In this document: positions 44,687-55,489 of the stretch, one piece after another
Position numbering within the stretch: position 1 is the stretch's first letter
Layout: the number at the start of each line of letters is the position of its first letter
NCBI GenBank assembly: GCA_944321525.1
Contig: CALULQ010000001.1
Coordinates: 1 to 64,000 of the forward strand
DNA length: 64,000 nt
Reading direction: 5' to 3'
DNA from: an uncultured Paraprevotella sp.
GTDB lineage: Bacteria; Bacteroidota; Bacteroidia; Bacteroidales; Bacteroidaceae
Program-made: the position numbers and the translations under genes
The notes under the pieces: model-generated
The model's input: the letters and a program-made list of their open reading frames with translations, nothing else
Told to the model about the DNA's origin: nothing
Database searches by the model: none

Positions 44687-46993
44687 TTATCGGATAAAGG
44701 TCACACGGTTGACAATGGCCTTCTTTCCCTCCATATTGGTGGAAATGATGTTATAGACGCCCGAAGACACCCGTCTGCCCTGTTTGTCCCGTCCGTTCCA
44801 TGTGAACAGTCCTCCGTTGGCATGTCCGGAATAGACCAATTGTCCGGTAACGGTCGTGATTTTCACTTCAGCATTTTGTGTGAGGCCATCCACGGTGATG
44901 ACCCCATTGTAATCCGGTCGGACGGGATTGGGATAGACCCTCACGTTGTTTTTGTCCAGTTCCGGTGCCGGTGTGTTGGCATCGCTCATATAGGAAACCA
45001 GTCCCAGGAAGGTGCCTATCATGACTTCCCCAGTCTGTGGATTGACGGCGATGCTGAGGACTTCGTTGGACAACAGCGGTGAGTTGTCGGTGGTGAAATG
45101 CTGCACTATTTCCTGTCCGTCCGCGCTCACCAGGTAGATGCCGTCCGCTGCCGTGCCAATCCATTTGCGGTTGGCGGCGTCGATTGCAATGGCACTGATG
45201 TTCACTCCGTTGAGCAAGTAGTCGGCATAGTCCGTCCCGTCGTTTCGGGGAATTTTGATTTGCGTGTAGGTGAAATTGTCATTTTCGATGAAGTCATCCG
45301 GGTCTTCAATGACGAAAAGCCCTTGTTCCGTTCCCACCCATATTTGTTGGTTGAGGTCTTGTGTGAAGAAGTTGATGAAATACGGTGAATAGTTCACGCC
45401 GTCCTGATTCGTAATGCCAGTCCTTTTTATGTGGATGTCATCCGACGTGTCTTCCAACGTACCGTTGCAGTCGAGCACGAAAATGCCCCCTGTTCCTTCG
45501 TGGTTTCGCTTTGAGTTCGTCCACAGGCGCCCTTTCTCATCGAAAAAGATGCGGGTGAAGTTAGGCGCCATTTTCAGCTCTTCGTAGTACAATTTTGTCC
45601 AGGTTCCGTCTGCTTTTCGTACGACGAGCACGGTATCCACTTCCGTATTCACCATCCACAAGTTGCCTTCCGCGTCGTATTGCAAGGCATCGCAACGGGT
45701 GTAGTCTTGTGGATTGCTCACATCCACGTCGATCATTCTGAGCGGGCTGTTGGTTTCGTCATAATTCTGTACGAACTTCAAGTCCTTGAACTCATAGAGC
45801 CCATGTCCTGCCGACGAGGCGAAATGGTGTGTGGGGTCGTTGGGGTCCTGCACGATGCTGGACACGTTGTTGTAGTTGTGCCCGGTAGCCTCTGCGATGC
45901 CTTCCTCGCTGAAGTTGTGCCAGGTTCCGTTTTCGTAGTACATGACCGTTCCTTCGCGCACTACCCCACTATAATTCTGCTCTCCTCCGGCCACGAGCAG
46001 GCGGTTGCCGTTGTAATACATGTTGCAGAAGTAGTCGCGCACGGGGCTGTTGGGCTGTATGGCAGACAGTGTGGGCGAAAAAGTTGTTCCCCCCTCCAGT
46101 TTGTAAGGTTGAAGTCCGTTCACCCCTTGGCTGGCCCAATAATTGTTCTTGTAAAAGGTCATGTAATCGAAAGTGTTGGGCTGCATGATTTCCTGCACGT
46201 CCGTGAGAGACTTGTATATGCAGATTTGGGTGGCATGGCCCACTATCATGACGTTGTCGCGGCAGGAGAAGAATTTCTGTTCTCCGTTTATTATATTAGT
46301 AATGCTGAAGTTAGAGCGGTCAATGATAAAGACTCCCGTAACTTTGTTGTAACCTATAAGTTGATTGTCAAAAAAGGTGAGATTATCAAATGAAATACCG
46401 CCACTATATGTCCAATTGTTCTTATCCAATAAATTCAGTGAACGATTTCCTCTGTAAAATCCTGCGGAAGAAGAAACGTAAATTGAATCTTGGTTTACTG
46501 CACAGCATCTCACGTTAAATCCCAAATCATAGGTGTTTTCAAAACTTTCGTCCTCCGTGTCGAGCACCACGATGCCGAAATTCGTGCAGATATAAACGTA
46601 TTTCTCAAATACGTAGGCATTGTTGATGGACAGGCTGGGATAGTTTTTGTCTTTCAGTTGTTTGAGGTTGGAAGTCTGGTCGTCCGGATAGAGCAAGTCG
46701 ATGTTTCCATTCTCGTAAATCAGTACCAGTTTGTCCGTAGTGTTGCAATACCGCAGGAATTTGATTTTTGTGTCGTTCAGGCCGTTCAGCCGGTCGTATA
46801 CATGCACCTCCGTGTCCTCTATGTTGTAGCTGAACAAGTTCCCGTTGCAAAGAGAATACATTCTATCTCCCACCGGTTCGTTATAGTTGGAAATCTGCAA
46901 AGCCGGATAAGCTTTCCATGAACCTATGGCTTGTCCCCAGGATAAGGCTATTCCGCACAACAATATAGCGGTCAATAAAATATATCTCTTCAT
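44687..46993 (-). CDS. porZ: PorZ-like T9SS-associated beta-propeller protein
   Basis: 768 residues. Signal peptide ending SWGQ, then a long WD/two-component-regulator-like propeller region (repeated W..Y/NG..DG elements such as DEKGRLWTNSKRNHEGTGGI and QQIWVGTEQGLFVIED), then a type A T9SS C-terminal domain: VRVYPNPVRPDYNG, AEVKITTVTGQLVYSG and GVYNIISTNMEGKKAIVNRV. PorZ acts with PorU at the cell surface in processing T9SS cargo in Porphyromonas gingivalis. Assignment rests on this architecture. Last gene of the leuS-yitT-rdgB-porZ run. Confidence 0.8.
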   Translation of the reverse strand: MKRYILLTAILLCGIALSWGQAIGSWKAYPALQISNYNEPVGDRMYSLCNGNLFSYNIEDTEVHVYDRLNGLNDTKIKFLRYCNTTDKLVLIYENGNIDLLYPDDQTSNLKQLKDKNYPSLSINNAYVFEKYVYICTNFGIVVLDTEDESFENTYDLGFNVRCCAVNQDSIYVSSSAGFYRGNRSLNLLDKNNWTYSGGISFDNLTFFDNQLIGYNKVTGVFIIDRSNFSITNIINGEQKFFSCRDNVMIVGHATQICIYKSLTDVQEIMQPNTFDYMTFYKNNYWASQGVNGLQPYKLEGGTTFSPTLSAIQPNSPVRDYFCNMYYNGNRLLVAGGEQNYSGVVREGTVMYYENGTWHNFSEEGIAEATGHNYNNVSSIVQDPNDPTHHFASSAGHGLYEFKDLKFVQNYDETNSPLRMIDVDVSNPQDYTRCDALQYDAEGNLWMVNTEVDTVLVVRKADGTWTKLYYEELKMAPNFTRIFFDEKGRLWTNSKRNHEGTGGIFVLDCNGTLEDTSDDIHIKRTGITNQDGVNYSPYFINFFTQDLNQQIWVGTEQGLFVIEDPDDFIENDNFTYTQIKIPRNDGTDYADYLLNGVNISAIAIDAANRKWIGTAADGIYLVSADGQEIVQHFTTDNSPLLSNEVLSIAVNPQTGEVMIGTFLGLVSYMSDANTPAPELDKNNVRVYPNPVRPDYNGVITVDGLTQNAEVKITTVTGQLVYSGHANGGLFTWNGRDKQGRRVSSGVYNIISTNMEGKKAIVNRVTFIR

Positions 46994-47015
46994 TTATTCC
47001 TCGTTTTTTAAAGGT

Positions 47016-47600
47016 TCATTCTTTCGAAAGGTATTCGCACAATGCGGCTACGGCACGGGCACGGTGGCTGATTTTGTTTTTGATTTCGTTGCCCAGTTCT
47101 GCGAATGTCTTGTCGTAGCCTTCCGGACGAAAGACAGGGTCGTAGCCGAACCCCGCATTGCCTTTCCGTTCGCGGAGTATTTCTCCTCTTACGACACCTT
47201 CGAATTGCTTCTCTTCTCCTTTCTCTATTAACGAGATTATGGTGCGAAATTGTGCCTTGCGGTCATTTTTTTCTTCCATTTCCCGAAGGAGTTTTTCCAT
47301 ATTGGCCTGTGAGTCGTGCCCTTTTTCGCTGGCATATCGTGCGGAATGCACTCCGGGTGCTCCTTCAAGGGCATCCACTTCCAGGCCCGTGTCGTCGGCA
47401 AAGCAATCCATTCCGTAGTGGGTGTAGACGTACATGGCTTTCTGCCGTGCGTTTCCTTCGAGCGTGTCCGCCGTTTCGGGTATGTCCGCGTGGCAGTCGA
47501 TGTCCGCCAGGCTCAGTATTTCCACTTTGTCGCCCAGTATGTTCTTGATTTCTTCCAACTTATGGGCGTTGTTGGTGGAAAAGACAAGTTTCTTTTTCAT
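47016..47600 (-). CDS. rdgB: XTP/dITP diphosphatase (RdgB/HAM1)
   Basis: 194 residues. Hydrolyses non-canonical purine nucleotides (ITP, dITP, XTP) to monophosphates to keep them out of DNA and RNA. Signatures: [12 protein letters not shown] at the N-terminus, [32 protein letters not shown] and [10 protein letters not shown] near the end. Two bases separate it from the yitT stop, so cotranscription is almost certain. Confidence 0.95.
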   Translation of the reverse strand: MKKKLVFSTNNAHKLEEIKNILGDKVEILSLADIDCHADIPETADTLEGNARQKAMYVYTHYGMDCFADDTGLEVDALEGAPGVHSARYASEKGHDSQANMEKLLREMEEKNDRKAQFRTIISLIEKGEEKQFEGVVRGEILRERKGNAGFGYDPVFRPEGYDKTFAELGNEIKNKISHRARAVAALCEYLSKE

Positions 47601-47602
47601 TT

Positions 47603-48493
47603 CTATTTCACTTTAATTTTGTCGAATCCTTCGCCATACACGCCCACCACATTGCTTTGCGACACAAAGGCCTTGGGGTCGATGCGTTGTATGAGGCGGA
47701 ATATTTCTATGCCTTCCCTGCGTTTGGCCAGCACCACCAGCACGTGGCGCGGTTCTTTGCTGTACCAGCCTTCGCCGTTCAACACCGTCACACCGCGGTC
47801 GAGCTGTTTGCAGATGGCTTCGGCTATTTCTTCGTATTTGTCAGAGAATATAAGGAACTGTACAGACTGGCGAACGCTGTTCATGTAAGTGTCCAAAGAA
47901 AACATGGAAACGAGAAGCGCGCAAAAGCCGAACACAACCATCTGTGACTCGTGGAAGACCAAATAGCTGGACGAAACGATGGCGATGTCACAGAACATCA
48001 GTACACGGCCCAAGGTGATGTCCCTGTACTTGTTTACTATGGCTGCGATGATATCCGTTCCTCCCGTACTACCGTTGCTCAGGAACACGATGGCCAGTCC
48101 GACGCCTTCGGCGCATCCTCCGAGCACGCAAGCCATGAAAGTCTGGTCGCCCAGGATTTTGGGTAGTTGTCCGTTGGCGTCCGACATGAGTTCTTGGAAC
48201 AGGCCGAATTCAAATGTCAGCGCCACGATGCCCACTATGGTCTTGATGCAGAACCGGAAGCCCAATATCTTGATGGCGGCAATGAGCAACACGGCATTGA
48301 CCAGAAAGTAAGTGTATTGTACGGGAAACCCTGTGGCATAGAAAATAATGGCTGCAACGCCCGACAGACCGCCCGTGGTGATTTGGTAAGGAAGGATGAA
48401 GGTGGTAAAGCCGAGGGCATAGATGGTGAGTCCGAAGAGCAAACCCATGTAATCTTTGCTCTCTTGCCAGATGACAGTTTTAGAGTAGTTCAT
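47603..48493 (-). CDS. YitT-family membrane protein (DUF2179 C-terminus)
   Basis: 296 residues. About five or six hydrophobic segments ([71 protein letters not shown]) and a soluble C-terminal DUF2179-like domain ([19 protein letters not shown]). Integral membrane protein, function unknown, possibly transport. Two bases upstream of rdgB. Confidence 0.88.
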   Translation of the reverse strand: MNYSKTVIWQESKDYMGLLFGLTIYALGFTTFILPYQITTGGLSGVAAIIFYATGFPVQYTYFLVNAVLLIAAIKILGFRFCIKTIVGIVALTFEFGLFQELMSDANGQLPKILGDQTFMACVLGGCAEGVGLAIVFLSNGSTGGTDIIAAIVNKYRDITLGRVLMFCDIAIVSSSYLVFHESQMVVFGFCALLVSMFSLDTYMNSVRQSVQFLIFSDKYEEIAEAICKQLDRGVTVLNGEGWYSKEPRHVLVVLAKRREGIEIFRLIQRIDPKAFVSQSNVVGVYGEGFDKIKVK

Positions 48494-48559
48494 AGACTTC
48501 TTGGGGTTAATGAAAGGCGGGGAGCAGGGCTTCTCCCCTGCTCCGCCTTGAATTTTTGG

Positions 48560-51397
48560 TTATTTCAACACGATGTTCACGATGCGTTTCGGCACGATGA
48601 TGACCTTGACGATTTGCTTGTCCTCGATGTATTTCTTGGATTGTTCGTCGGCCAGGACGGTCTTTTCAATCGTGGCATTGTCGGCATCGGCCGGGAAGTC
48701 GAGCGTGAAGCGCGTTTTTCCGTTGAAGGAGATGCTCAGTTTCATGCTGTCTTCCGCGAGATACTCTTCGTTCCACGCAGGCCATTCCGCGTCGCACACG
48801 CTGTTTTCTTCGCCCAGTGCGTGCCACAATTCTTCGGCAATGTGCGGGGCGAAGGGAGCCATCAGCACGACGAGCGTGCGCAAGACGTCCTTGTTGTGGC
48901 ATTTTTGTGCGGAAAGCTCGTTCACGCAAATCATGAACGCACTGATGGATGTGTTGTAGGAGAACGCTTCGATGTCGCCCGTGACTTTCTTGATGAGCTT
49001 GTGGAGCGACTTCAGGGCGTCTTTCCCGGCTTCGCCTTCCGCAGGCAGGAAGTTGCCCGAGCGGTCGTAGAACAAAGCCCAGAACTTCTTCAGGAAGCGG
49101 TGGCAACCGTCGATTCCGTTGGTGTCCCACGGTTTGCTCTGCTCCACAGGTCCGAGGAACATCTCGTAGAGCCGGAGCGTGTCGGCGCCGAACTTCTCGA
49201 CAATCATGTCGGGATTCACCACGTTGAACATGCTCTTGCTCATCTTTTCGATGGCCCAGCCGCAGACGTATTTCCCGTCTTCCAGAATGAATTCCGCATT
49301 CTCATACTCCGGTCGCCATTTGCGGAAGGCCTCGATGTCCAGCACGTCGCCCGACACGATGTTCACGTCCACATGGAGCGGCGTGGTGTCGTACTGGTCT
49401 TTCAGGTTCAGCGACACGAAAGTGTTCGTGTCCTTGATACGATACACAAAGTTGCTCCGGCCTTGGATCATGCCTTGGTTGATGAGTTTCTGGAAGGGTT
49501 CTTCCGTGCAGCTGTAGCCGTAGTCGTGCAGGAATTTGTTCCAGAAGCGGCTGTAGATGAGGTGTCCCGTGGCATGTTCCGTACCGCCCACGTAGAGGTC
49601 CACGTTCTTCCAGTATTCGTCGATGTCCTTGTCCACGAGCGCCTTGTCGTTCTTCGGGTCCATGTAGCGCAGGTAGTAGGCCGAGCTTCCGGCGAATCCC
49701 GGCATGGTGTTCAGTTCCAAGGGGAATATGGTTTTCTGGTCTATCCGCGAGTTTTCCACCACGCAGCGGTTCACGGTGTCCCAAGCCCATCGGGTGGCAT
49801 GCCCCAAGGGCGGTTCGCCGGTTTCCGTGGGCAGGAACTTGCTTACTTCCGGCAGTTCCAGCGGCAGGCATTCTTCGGGAATCATGTAGGGCATGCCGTC
49901 CTTGTAGTAGACGGGGAACGGTTCGCCCCAATAGCGTTGGCGACTGAAGATGGCGTCGCGCAGGCGGTAGTTCACCTTGACGCGGCCCAGATGGTGCGCC
50001 TTGACATATTCTTTTGTGGCAGCGATGGCCTCTTTGATGGTCAGTCCGTTGAGCGAAAAGTCGATGTAAGGCTCAACGCCGGCACGCGGCGAGTTGGTGA
50101 CGATGCCTTCCTTGGCGTCGAAGCTCTCTTCGCTCACGTCGCAACCCTCCACCAACGGGATGATGGGCAGGTTGAAGTGTTTGGCGAAGGCATAGTCGCG
50201 GCTGTCATGGGCGGGAACGGCCATGATGGCTCCCGTGCCGTATCCGGCCAGCACGTAGTCGCTAATCCAGATGGGGATGGCTTCGCCCGTAAACGGATTG
50301 ATGGCATACGAGCCCGAGAACACGCCCGTGACGCGGCGGTCGGCGATGCGTTCGCGCTCGGTGCGCTTCTTGGTGGCGTCGAGATAGGCGTCCACGTCGG
50401 CTTTTTGCTCGTCCGTGGTCACCTCGGCCACCAGTTCGCTTTCGGGCGCCAGCACCATGAAGGTTACGCCGAACATGGTGTCGGCCCGCGTGGTGAAGAT
50501 GGTGAACGACTTGTCGCTGTCCTTCACCTTGAACTGCACTTCCGTGCCTTCAGAGCGCCCTATCCAGTTGCGTTGCGTTTCCTTCAGGGAGTCTGTCCAG
50601 TCGATGGTGTCCAGTCCGTCCAGCAAGCGCTGTGCATAGGCACTGACGCGCAGGCACCATTGCCGCATTTTCTTCTGCACCACGGGGTATCCGCCGCGTT
50701 CGCTCACGCCGTCCACCACCTCGTCGTTGGCCAGCACGGTGCCGAGTTTCGGGCACCAGTTCACCATCGTCTCGCCCAGATAGGCGATGCGGTAGTTCAT
50801 CAGCGTTTCCTGTTGGCGCTTCTCCCCCATCGCGTTCCATTCGTCGGCCGTGAAGTTCAGTTCTTCGCTGCATGCCACGTCGAGTCCTTCCGTCCCGTTG
50901 GCCTGGAAGGCCGCGATGAGTTCTTCAATGGGCCTTGCCTGCTGCCGCGTGTTGCAGTAGTAGCTGTTGAACATCTTCTGGAAAGCCCATTGTGTCCAGT
51001 GGTAATATCCGGGGTCGCAAGTGCGCACCTCACGGTCCCAGTCGAAACTGAACCCTATCTTGTCCAGTTGCTCGCGATAGCGGTTGATGTTGGCCGCCGT
51101 GGTGATGGCCGGGTGCTGCCCCGTCTGTATGGCATATTGTTCGGCCGGAAGCCCGTAGGCATCATATCCCATGGGGTTGAGTACGTTGAATCCTTGCAAT
51201 CGTTTGTAGCGGGCGTAAATGTCCGAGGCGATGTAGCCCAGCGGATGTCCCACGTGGAGTCCCGCCCCGCTTGGATAAGGGAACATGTTCAGCACGTAGA
51301 ATTTCTTCTTGTCCTTGTTCTCAGTGACTTTGTACGTTTGGTGTTCCACCCAGTACTTTTGCCATTTCGGCTCTATTTCCCTGAAGTTATATTCCAT
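48560..51397 (-). CDS. leuS: Leucyl-tRNA synthetase
   Basis: 945 residues. Class I synthetase charging tRNA-Leu. HIGH-type motif [16 protein letters not shown] near residue 40, large CP1 editing insertion ([15 protein letters not shown], here [17 protein letters not shown]) and KMSKS in [15 protein letters not shown]. The C-terminal anticodon-binding domain is complete. About 70 bases before yitT, forming the head of a leuS-yitT-rdgB-porZ run. Confidence 0.97.
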   Translation of the reverse strand: MEYNFREIEPKWQKYWVEHQTYKVTENKDKKKFYVLNMFPYPSGAGLHVGHPLGYIASDIYARYKRLQGFNVLNPMGYDAYGLPAEQYAIQTGQHPAITTAANINRYREQLDKIGFSFDWDREVRTCDPGYYHWTQWAFQKMFNSYYCNTRQQARPIEELIAAFQANGTEGLDVACSEELNFTADEWNAMGEKRQQETLMNYRIAYLGETMVNWCPKLGTVLANDEVVDGVSERGGYPVVQKKMRQWCLRVSAYAQRLLDGLDTIDWTDSLKETQRNWIGRSEGTEVQFKVKDSDKSFTIFTTRADTMFGVTFMVLAPESELVAEVTTDEQKADVDAYLDATKKRTERERIADRRVTGVFSGSYAINPFTGEAIPIWISDYVLAGYGTGAIMAVPAHDSRDYAFAKHFNLPIIPLVEGCDVSEESFDAKEGIVTNSPRAGVEPYIDFSLNGLTIKEAIAATKEYVKAHHLGRVKVNYRLRDAIFSRQRYWGEPFPVYYKDGMPYMIPEECLPLELPEVSKFLPTETGEPPLGHATRWAWDTVNRCVVENSRIDQKTIFPLELNTMPGFAGSSAYYLRYMDPKNDKALVDKDIDEYWKNVDLYVGGTEHATGHLIYSRFWNKFLHDYGYSCTEEPFQKLINQGMIQGRSNFVYRIKDTNTFVSLNLKDQYDTTPLHVDVNIVSGDVLDIEAFRKWRPEYENAEFILEDGKYVCGWAIEKMSKSMFNVVNPDMIVEKFGADTLRLYEMFLGPVEQSKPWDTNGIDGCHRFLKKFWALFYDRSGNFLPAEGEAGKDALKSLHKLIKKVTGDIEAFSYNTSISAFMICVNELSAQKCHNKDVLRTLVVLMAPFAPHIAEELWHALGEENSVCDAEWPAWNEEYLAEDSMKLSISFNGKTRFTLDFPADADNATIEKTVLADEQSKKYIEDKQIVKVIIVPKRIVNIVLK

Positions 51398-51483
51398 TTT
51401 GCTATATCAATAAATAGATGTTTTTTAATGTCAGATGATATTTAGTGTTTATGCTGATGGCCTGTAGAGATGTTGATAACCGC

Positions 51484-52008
51484 CTATTCGTTCCCGCCTT
51501 CCACGAATGCGCCCGTGATTTCCACCACATACATTTTGTGGTAACCGCAGTGTGCCCCATACCATTTGTCGATGAGCGACGGGTCGGTGAAGTTTTCCGG
51601 TTTCAAGTCGTCTGCATACAGTTTTTTGCCCACAAGCGTTAGGCGTGCCTGTTCAAAGGCCACGCACTTTCCGTCTTCCATCGGCACGGGCACCAGTCCG
51701 CTTTCCACAGTCTTGTTGACATTCCGCCCCGACTGTGAACCGCAGAAGTTGTATATCTTGCGCGCCTCCGCCGAATTACCCAGGAAAGAAAGTGTCATGA
51801 AGCCGCATTTCTCCGAAAATTCGAAGGTGTAGCGTTCGGGGCGGATGAATACGAAAGCCACGGGCTTGTTCCACAGCCACCCTATCCCGCCCCACGAGGC
51901 GGTCATCATGTTGTAATGCGCTTCGTCGCCGGCGCAGACTATCATCCATTCCTTGCCAATGGACTCGAAAAAGTTCTCCGTAAGCCGGGATACCTCTATC
52001 TGTTTCAT
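51484..52008 (-). CDS. Flavin reductase-like FMN-binding protein
   Basis: 174 residues, split-barrel flavin-binding fold. Residues NMMTASWGGIGWLWNKPVAFV and FIRPERYTFEFSEKCGFMTL, then SGRNVNKTVESGL, match the flavin-reductase-like family common in Bacteroidota. Likely reduces or stores flavin using NAD(P)H; substrate not defined. TATCTTTG at 52048-52041 lies 32 bases upstream. Confidence 0.85.
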   Translation of the reverse strand: MKQIEVSRLTENFFESIGKEWMIVCAGDEAHYNMMTASWGGIGWLWNKPVAFVFIRPERYTFEFSEKCGFMTLSFLGNSAEARKIYNFCGSQSGRNVNKTVESGLVPVPMEDGKCVAFEQARLTLVGKKLYADDLKPENFTDPSLIDKWYGAHCGYHKMYVVEITGAFVEGGNE

Positions 52009-52040
52009 GTCGTTTCTTATATTCTTATTATAATAAGGTG

Positions 52041-52048
52041 CAAAGATA
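52041..52048 (-). promoter_or_regulatory. Promoter -7 element of the flavin reductase gene
   Basis: TATCTTTG on the minus strand, leader of about 25-30 nt. No -33 TTTG at the usual distance. Confidence 0.5.
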
Positions 52049-52162
52049 CGGATTTTAAATGTCGCGACGAAGATTTTCGGGGGATTCCTTGATGTAGGTC
52101 AAGAAAAAAAGGCTGAATCCGAATATTTTGTGCCGGAGCATCCGCGTTTCGGAAATAAGGCG

Positions 52163-52170
52163 TAACTTTG
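52163..52170 (+). promoter_or_regulatory. Promoter -7 element of the candidate small RNA
   Basis: TAACTTTG on the plus strand followed by an unusually A-rich, non-coding stretch that ends in an intrinsic terminator. Confidence 0.55.
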
Positions 52171-52173
52171 CAG

Positions 52174-52413
52174 TGTCTTAAAAGAAAAGACAGCACTGAA
52201 AGACGTCGTGAGACGAAGAGTACAACAAAGGTATTAGTTAAAGGTAAAAAAGATTGTTACAGTAATAACATGGAGCATCTGACTGCGTGAGCAGTTTGTT
52301 TAATAGAAAAAGCAGACGAATAGTTCGTTTATGTTTATGAGAGAAATTTTGAGAGATTAAAGGTTTGTTTGTCGGGGCTTTCCTCTTGTGACTTGAGGGT
52401 TGTCCCGTTTTTT
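52174..52413 (+). ncRNA. Candidate small RNA of about 240 nt
   Basis: Begins just after TAACTTTG and ends at a hairpin with a T6 tract (52371-52413). Near its 5' end, TGTCTT and AAGACA form a small hairpin; a GACGTCGTGAGACG stretch could form another. The composition is more AT-rich than the flanking genes. The only internal start with a plausible context encodes six residues (52270-52290). Bacteroidales are known to carry promoter-and-terminator-bounded RNAs such as Bacteroidales-1; I cannot say whether this is one. Confidence 0.5.
52371..52413 (+). terminator. Terminator of the candidate small RNA
   Basis: GGGGCTTTCCTC pairs with GAGGGTTGTCCC around a 9-base loop, followed by TTTTTT. Confidence 0.7.
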
Positions 52414-52542
52414 GTGTCTTCGAAAAATGCTATCCGGCTTTTCTTATAAGGGTGCATGTTTCCGCGTCCGGCGGAAATGGCGTCTTCATTTCCGGCTGTC
52501 GCTCCGCGGAAAGCGGACGAATGGCGGGCGGAGTTTCGGATT

Positions 52543-52582
52543 GTACTTTGCGGAGCGTACTCGAGTACTTGCCGCAGAGTAC
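52543..52582. repeat. GTAC/CTCGAG palindromic repeat, copy 7 (40 nt) with extended arms
   Basis: Core GTACTTTGCGGAGCGTACTC, GAGTACTTGCCGCAGAGTAC. The inverted repeat continues outwards on both sides: GGAGTTTCGGATT before and AATCCGAAACTCC after, for roughly 66 bases in total (52530-52595). A further type I fragment (GTACGCTGACGGGTTCCGC) follows at about 52600. Confidence 0.85.
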
Positions 52583-52791
52583 AATCCGAAACTCCGCAAA
52601 GTACGCTGACGGGTTCCGCAAGGCGCTGCGGCGTATCGGGCAGTAAAGGGCGCAGGCGACTGGCCGTCCGTTTTTTCCCGTGGGGTAGGGCGTGCCGCCC
52701 GTTTCGTGCCGGCGATGCCGTTTTTCCGTTTTCTCCGAATCCCATTTTTAAGAACTGCTCACTTATCCGCCTCAATTCAGAAAAATAATCG

Positions 52792-52799
52792 TATTTTTG
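52792..52799 (+). promoter_or_regulatory. Promoter -7 element of mutS
   Basis: TATTTTTG ends 28 bases before the mutS ATG. Confidence 0.5.
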
Positions 52800-52827
52800 C
52801 CGATGAATCTTAAAAGGACTATCGCTT

Positions 52828-55449
52828 ATGGCAAAGGAAGGGTTAACCCCGATGATGAAGCAGTTTTACGATTTGAAGGCCAAGCATCCGGACGCTGTCA
52901 TGCTGTTCCGTTGCGGGGATTTCTATGAAACTTATTGCGAAGATGCGGTTGTGGCTTCGGAAATCTTGGGCATCACCCTGACACGGCGTAATAATGGTGG
53001 AAAAAATGGAGAGCCGGTGGAGATGGCCGGTTTCCCTTACCATGCCTTGGACACCTACCTGCCCAAGCTCATCCGTGCGGGGCGAAGGGTGGCCATTTGC
53101 GACCAGTTGGAAGACCCGAAGCTGACCAAAACGCTCGTCAAGCGCGGCATCACGGAACTGGTGACGCCGGGCGTAGCGATGAACGACAATGTGCTGAGCA
53201 ACAAGGAGAACAACTTCCTCGCGGCCGTGCATTTCGGGAAGAACGCCTGCGGAGTGGCCTTCCTCGACATCAGCACGGGAGAATTCCTCACGGCTGAGGG
53301 AAAGGCGGAATACATCGACAAACTGCTGGGAAATTTCTCGCCGAAGGAAGTGCTTTTCGAACGTGGAAAGCGCAATCTGTTTGAAGGTAGTTTTGGAACC
53401 AAATTCTTTACGTTCGAGCTAGACGACTGGGTTTTCTCCGAAACCACGGCCAAAGAAAAACTTCTGAAACACTTTGAGGTAAAAAATCTGAAGGGTTTCG
53501 GCATCGACCATCTGAAGTGCGGCATCGTGGCTTCGGGCGTCATCCTGCAATATCTCGAGATGACGCAGCACAGCCAGATAGGGCATATCACTTCCATTTC
53601 GCGCATCGAGGAAGAGCGCTACGTTCGTCTGGACAAGTTCACCGTGCGCAACCTGGAGCTGCTGAGTCCGCTGGCTGAGGGGGGAAAGTCGCTCCTGAGC
53701 GTGATGGACCACACCATCACGCCGATGGGTGCCCGCCTGTTGCGGCGCTGGCTTCTGTTTCCCATGAAAGACGAAAAGGCCATCGGCGGGCGGCTCGACG
53801 TGGTGGACTATTTTTTCCGTGAGCCCGAATTCAGGGAGTTGACCGGGGAGCAGTTGCACCAGATGGGCGACTTGGAGCGCATCATCTCCAAAGTGTCGGT
53901 GGGAAGAGTGTCGCCGCGCGACGTGGTGCAGCTCCGCACCGCCCTGCAGGCCGTGGAACCTATCAAGGCGGCCTGCGAGCATGCCACTGATCCCACGCTG
54001 CGGCAGATAGGGGAGCAGTTGGACCTGTGCGCCTCCATCCGCGACCGCATCGCCCGCGAGATACAGGACGACCCGCCGCTCTTGGTAAACAAGGGTGGGG
54101 TGATAGCCGAAGGCGTGAACGCCGAACTGGACGAACTGCGCCACATTGCCTACGAAGGAAAGGACTATTTGCTGCAAATCCAGCAGCGAGAGACGGAGCG
54201 CACGGGCATTCCGAGCCTGAAAATAGCCTACAACAACGTGTTTGGCTACTATCTGGAGGTGCGCAACGCACACAAGGACAAGGTGCCGGCCGACTGGATA
54301 CGCAAGCAGACGCTGGTGAACGCGGAGCGATACATCACGCAGGAACTCAAAGAATACGAGGAGAAAATCATGGGGGCGCAGGACAAAATCCTCGTGCTCG
54401 AAACCAGGCTCTACAACGAACTGGTGCAGGCCTTGGCCAAGTTTACGCCGGCCATACAGGTCGACGCCAACCTGCTGGCCCGGCTAGATTGCCTGCTTTC
54501 GTTTGCGCAGGCCGCGCAGGAAAACCGATACATCCGGCCGGTGGTGGCGGACGACGACGTGCTCGACATCAAGCAGGGGAGGCATCCGGTCATCGAAAAG
54601 GAATTGCCCGTGGGAGAGCGATACATCGCCAACGACGTATACTTGGACTCGGAAAAGCAGCAAATCATCATCATCACCGGTCCGAACATGGCCGGTAAGT
54701 CGGCGCTGTTGCGCCAGACGGCCCTCATCACGCTCATGGCGCAGGTGGGATGCTTCGTGCCCGCCGAGTCGGCACACATCGGACTGGTGGACAAGATTTT
54801 CACCCGCGTGGGGGCCAGCGACAACATTTCCATGGGCGAGAGCACCTTCATGGTGGAAATGAACGAGGCGGCCAACATCCTGAACAACATCTCGCCGCGC
54901 AGCTTGGTGCTCTTCGACGAGCTGGGCCGGGGCACGTCGACCTACGACGGCATCAGCATCGCCTGGGCCATCGTGGAATATATCCACGAGAACAAGAAGG
55001 GCAGGGCACGCACGCTCTTTGCCACGCACTACCACGAGCTGAACGAAATGGAGAAGCTCTATCCGCGCATCAAGAACTACAACGTGTCGGTGAAGGAAGT
55101 AGACGGGAAGGTCATCTTCCTGCGCAAGCTGGAGCGGGGCGGGAGCGAGCATTCGTTTGGTATTCATGTGGCCAAGCTGGCGGGCATGCCCAAGGGCATC
55201 GTGTCGCGGGCCAACACCATCCTGAAGGACTTGGAGTCGGCCAATAGCAAGGACGTGATGAAGAACAATCGGGGCGTGAAAAACGTCATGCCGGCCGACG
55301 GGGGAGTGCAGCTCAGCTTTTTCCAACTGGACGACCCCGTGTTGTGCCAAATACGGGACGAAATCCTCCATCTGGACATCAACAACCTGACGCCGATGGA
55401 AGCGCTGAACAAACTGAACGATATCAGGCGCATCGTCGCCGGGAAGTGA
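52828..55449 (+). CDS. mutS: DNA mismatch repair protein MutS
   Basis: 873 residues. Recognises mismatches and recruits MutL. Mismatch-wedge motif GDFYETY (Phe-x-Glu) near residue 30; connector, lever and clamp regions follow; the ATPase has Walker [15 protein letters not shown], Walker [18 protein letters not shown] and the ATHYHEL segment. Full length. Starts the mutS-M20 peptidase-SDR run on the plus strand. Confidence 0.97.
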   Translation: MAKEGLTPMMKQFYDLKAKHPDAVMLFRCGDFYETYCEDAVVASEILGITLTRRNNGGKNGEPVEMAGFPYHALDTYLPKLIRAGRRVAICDQLEDPKLTKTLVKRGITELVTPGVAMNDNVLSNKENNFLAAVHFGKNACGVAFLDISTGEFLTAEGKAEYIDKLLGNFSPKEVLFERGKRNLFEGSFGTKFFTFELDDWVFSETTAKEKLLKHFEVKNLKGFGIDHLKCGIVASGVILQYLEMTQHSQIGHITSISRIEEERYVRLDKFTVRNLELLSPLAEGGKSLLSVMDHTITPMGARLLRRWLLFPMKDEKAIGGRLDVVDYFFREPEFRELTGEQLHQMGDLERIISKVSVGRVSPRDVVQLRTALQAVEPIKAACEHATDPTLRQIGEQLDLCASIRDRIAREIQDDPPLLVNKGGVIAEGVNAELDELRHIAYEGKDYLLQIQQRETERTGIPSLKIAYNNVFGYYLEVRNAHKDKVPADWIRKQTLVNAERYITQELKEYEEKIMGAQDKILVLETRLYNELVQALAKFTPAIQVDANLLARLDCLLSFAQAAQENRYIRPVVADDDVLDIKQGRHPVIEKELPVGERYIANDVYLDSEKQQIIIITGPNMAGKSALLRQTALITLMAQVGCFVPAESAHIGLVDKIFTRVGASDNISMGESTFMVEMNEAANILNNISPRSLVLFDELGRGTSTYDGISIAWAIVEYIHENKKGRARTLFATHYHELNEMEKLYPRIKNYNVSVKEVDGKVIFLRKLERGGSEHSFGIHVAKLAGMPKGIVSRANTILKDLESANSKDVMKNNRGVKNVMPADGGVQLSFFQLDDPVLCQIRDEILHLDINNLTPMEALNKLNDIRRIVAGK

Positions 55450-55489
55450 AACGCACATATTGACAGTAATACTCATAAACTCCGTTATT

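Larger units (their letters stand above)
52009..52827. other. Intergenic region between the flavin reductase gene and mutS
   Basis: 819 bases without a normal gene. Contains the flavin reductase promoter, a probable small RNA with promoter and terminator (52163-52413), a GTAC/CTCGAG element (52543-52582) with long matching flanks, and the mutS promoter. Confidence 0.7.

Noticed and set aside
48167..51445. 1092-codon plus-strand open frame opposite leuS
   Set aside because: Antisense of an unmistakable leucyl-tRNA synthetase; no recognisable family.
4200..52582. CRISPR array interpretation of the palindromic repeats
   Set aside because: Copies are single and kilobases apart, with no regular spacers and no cas genes in the window.
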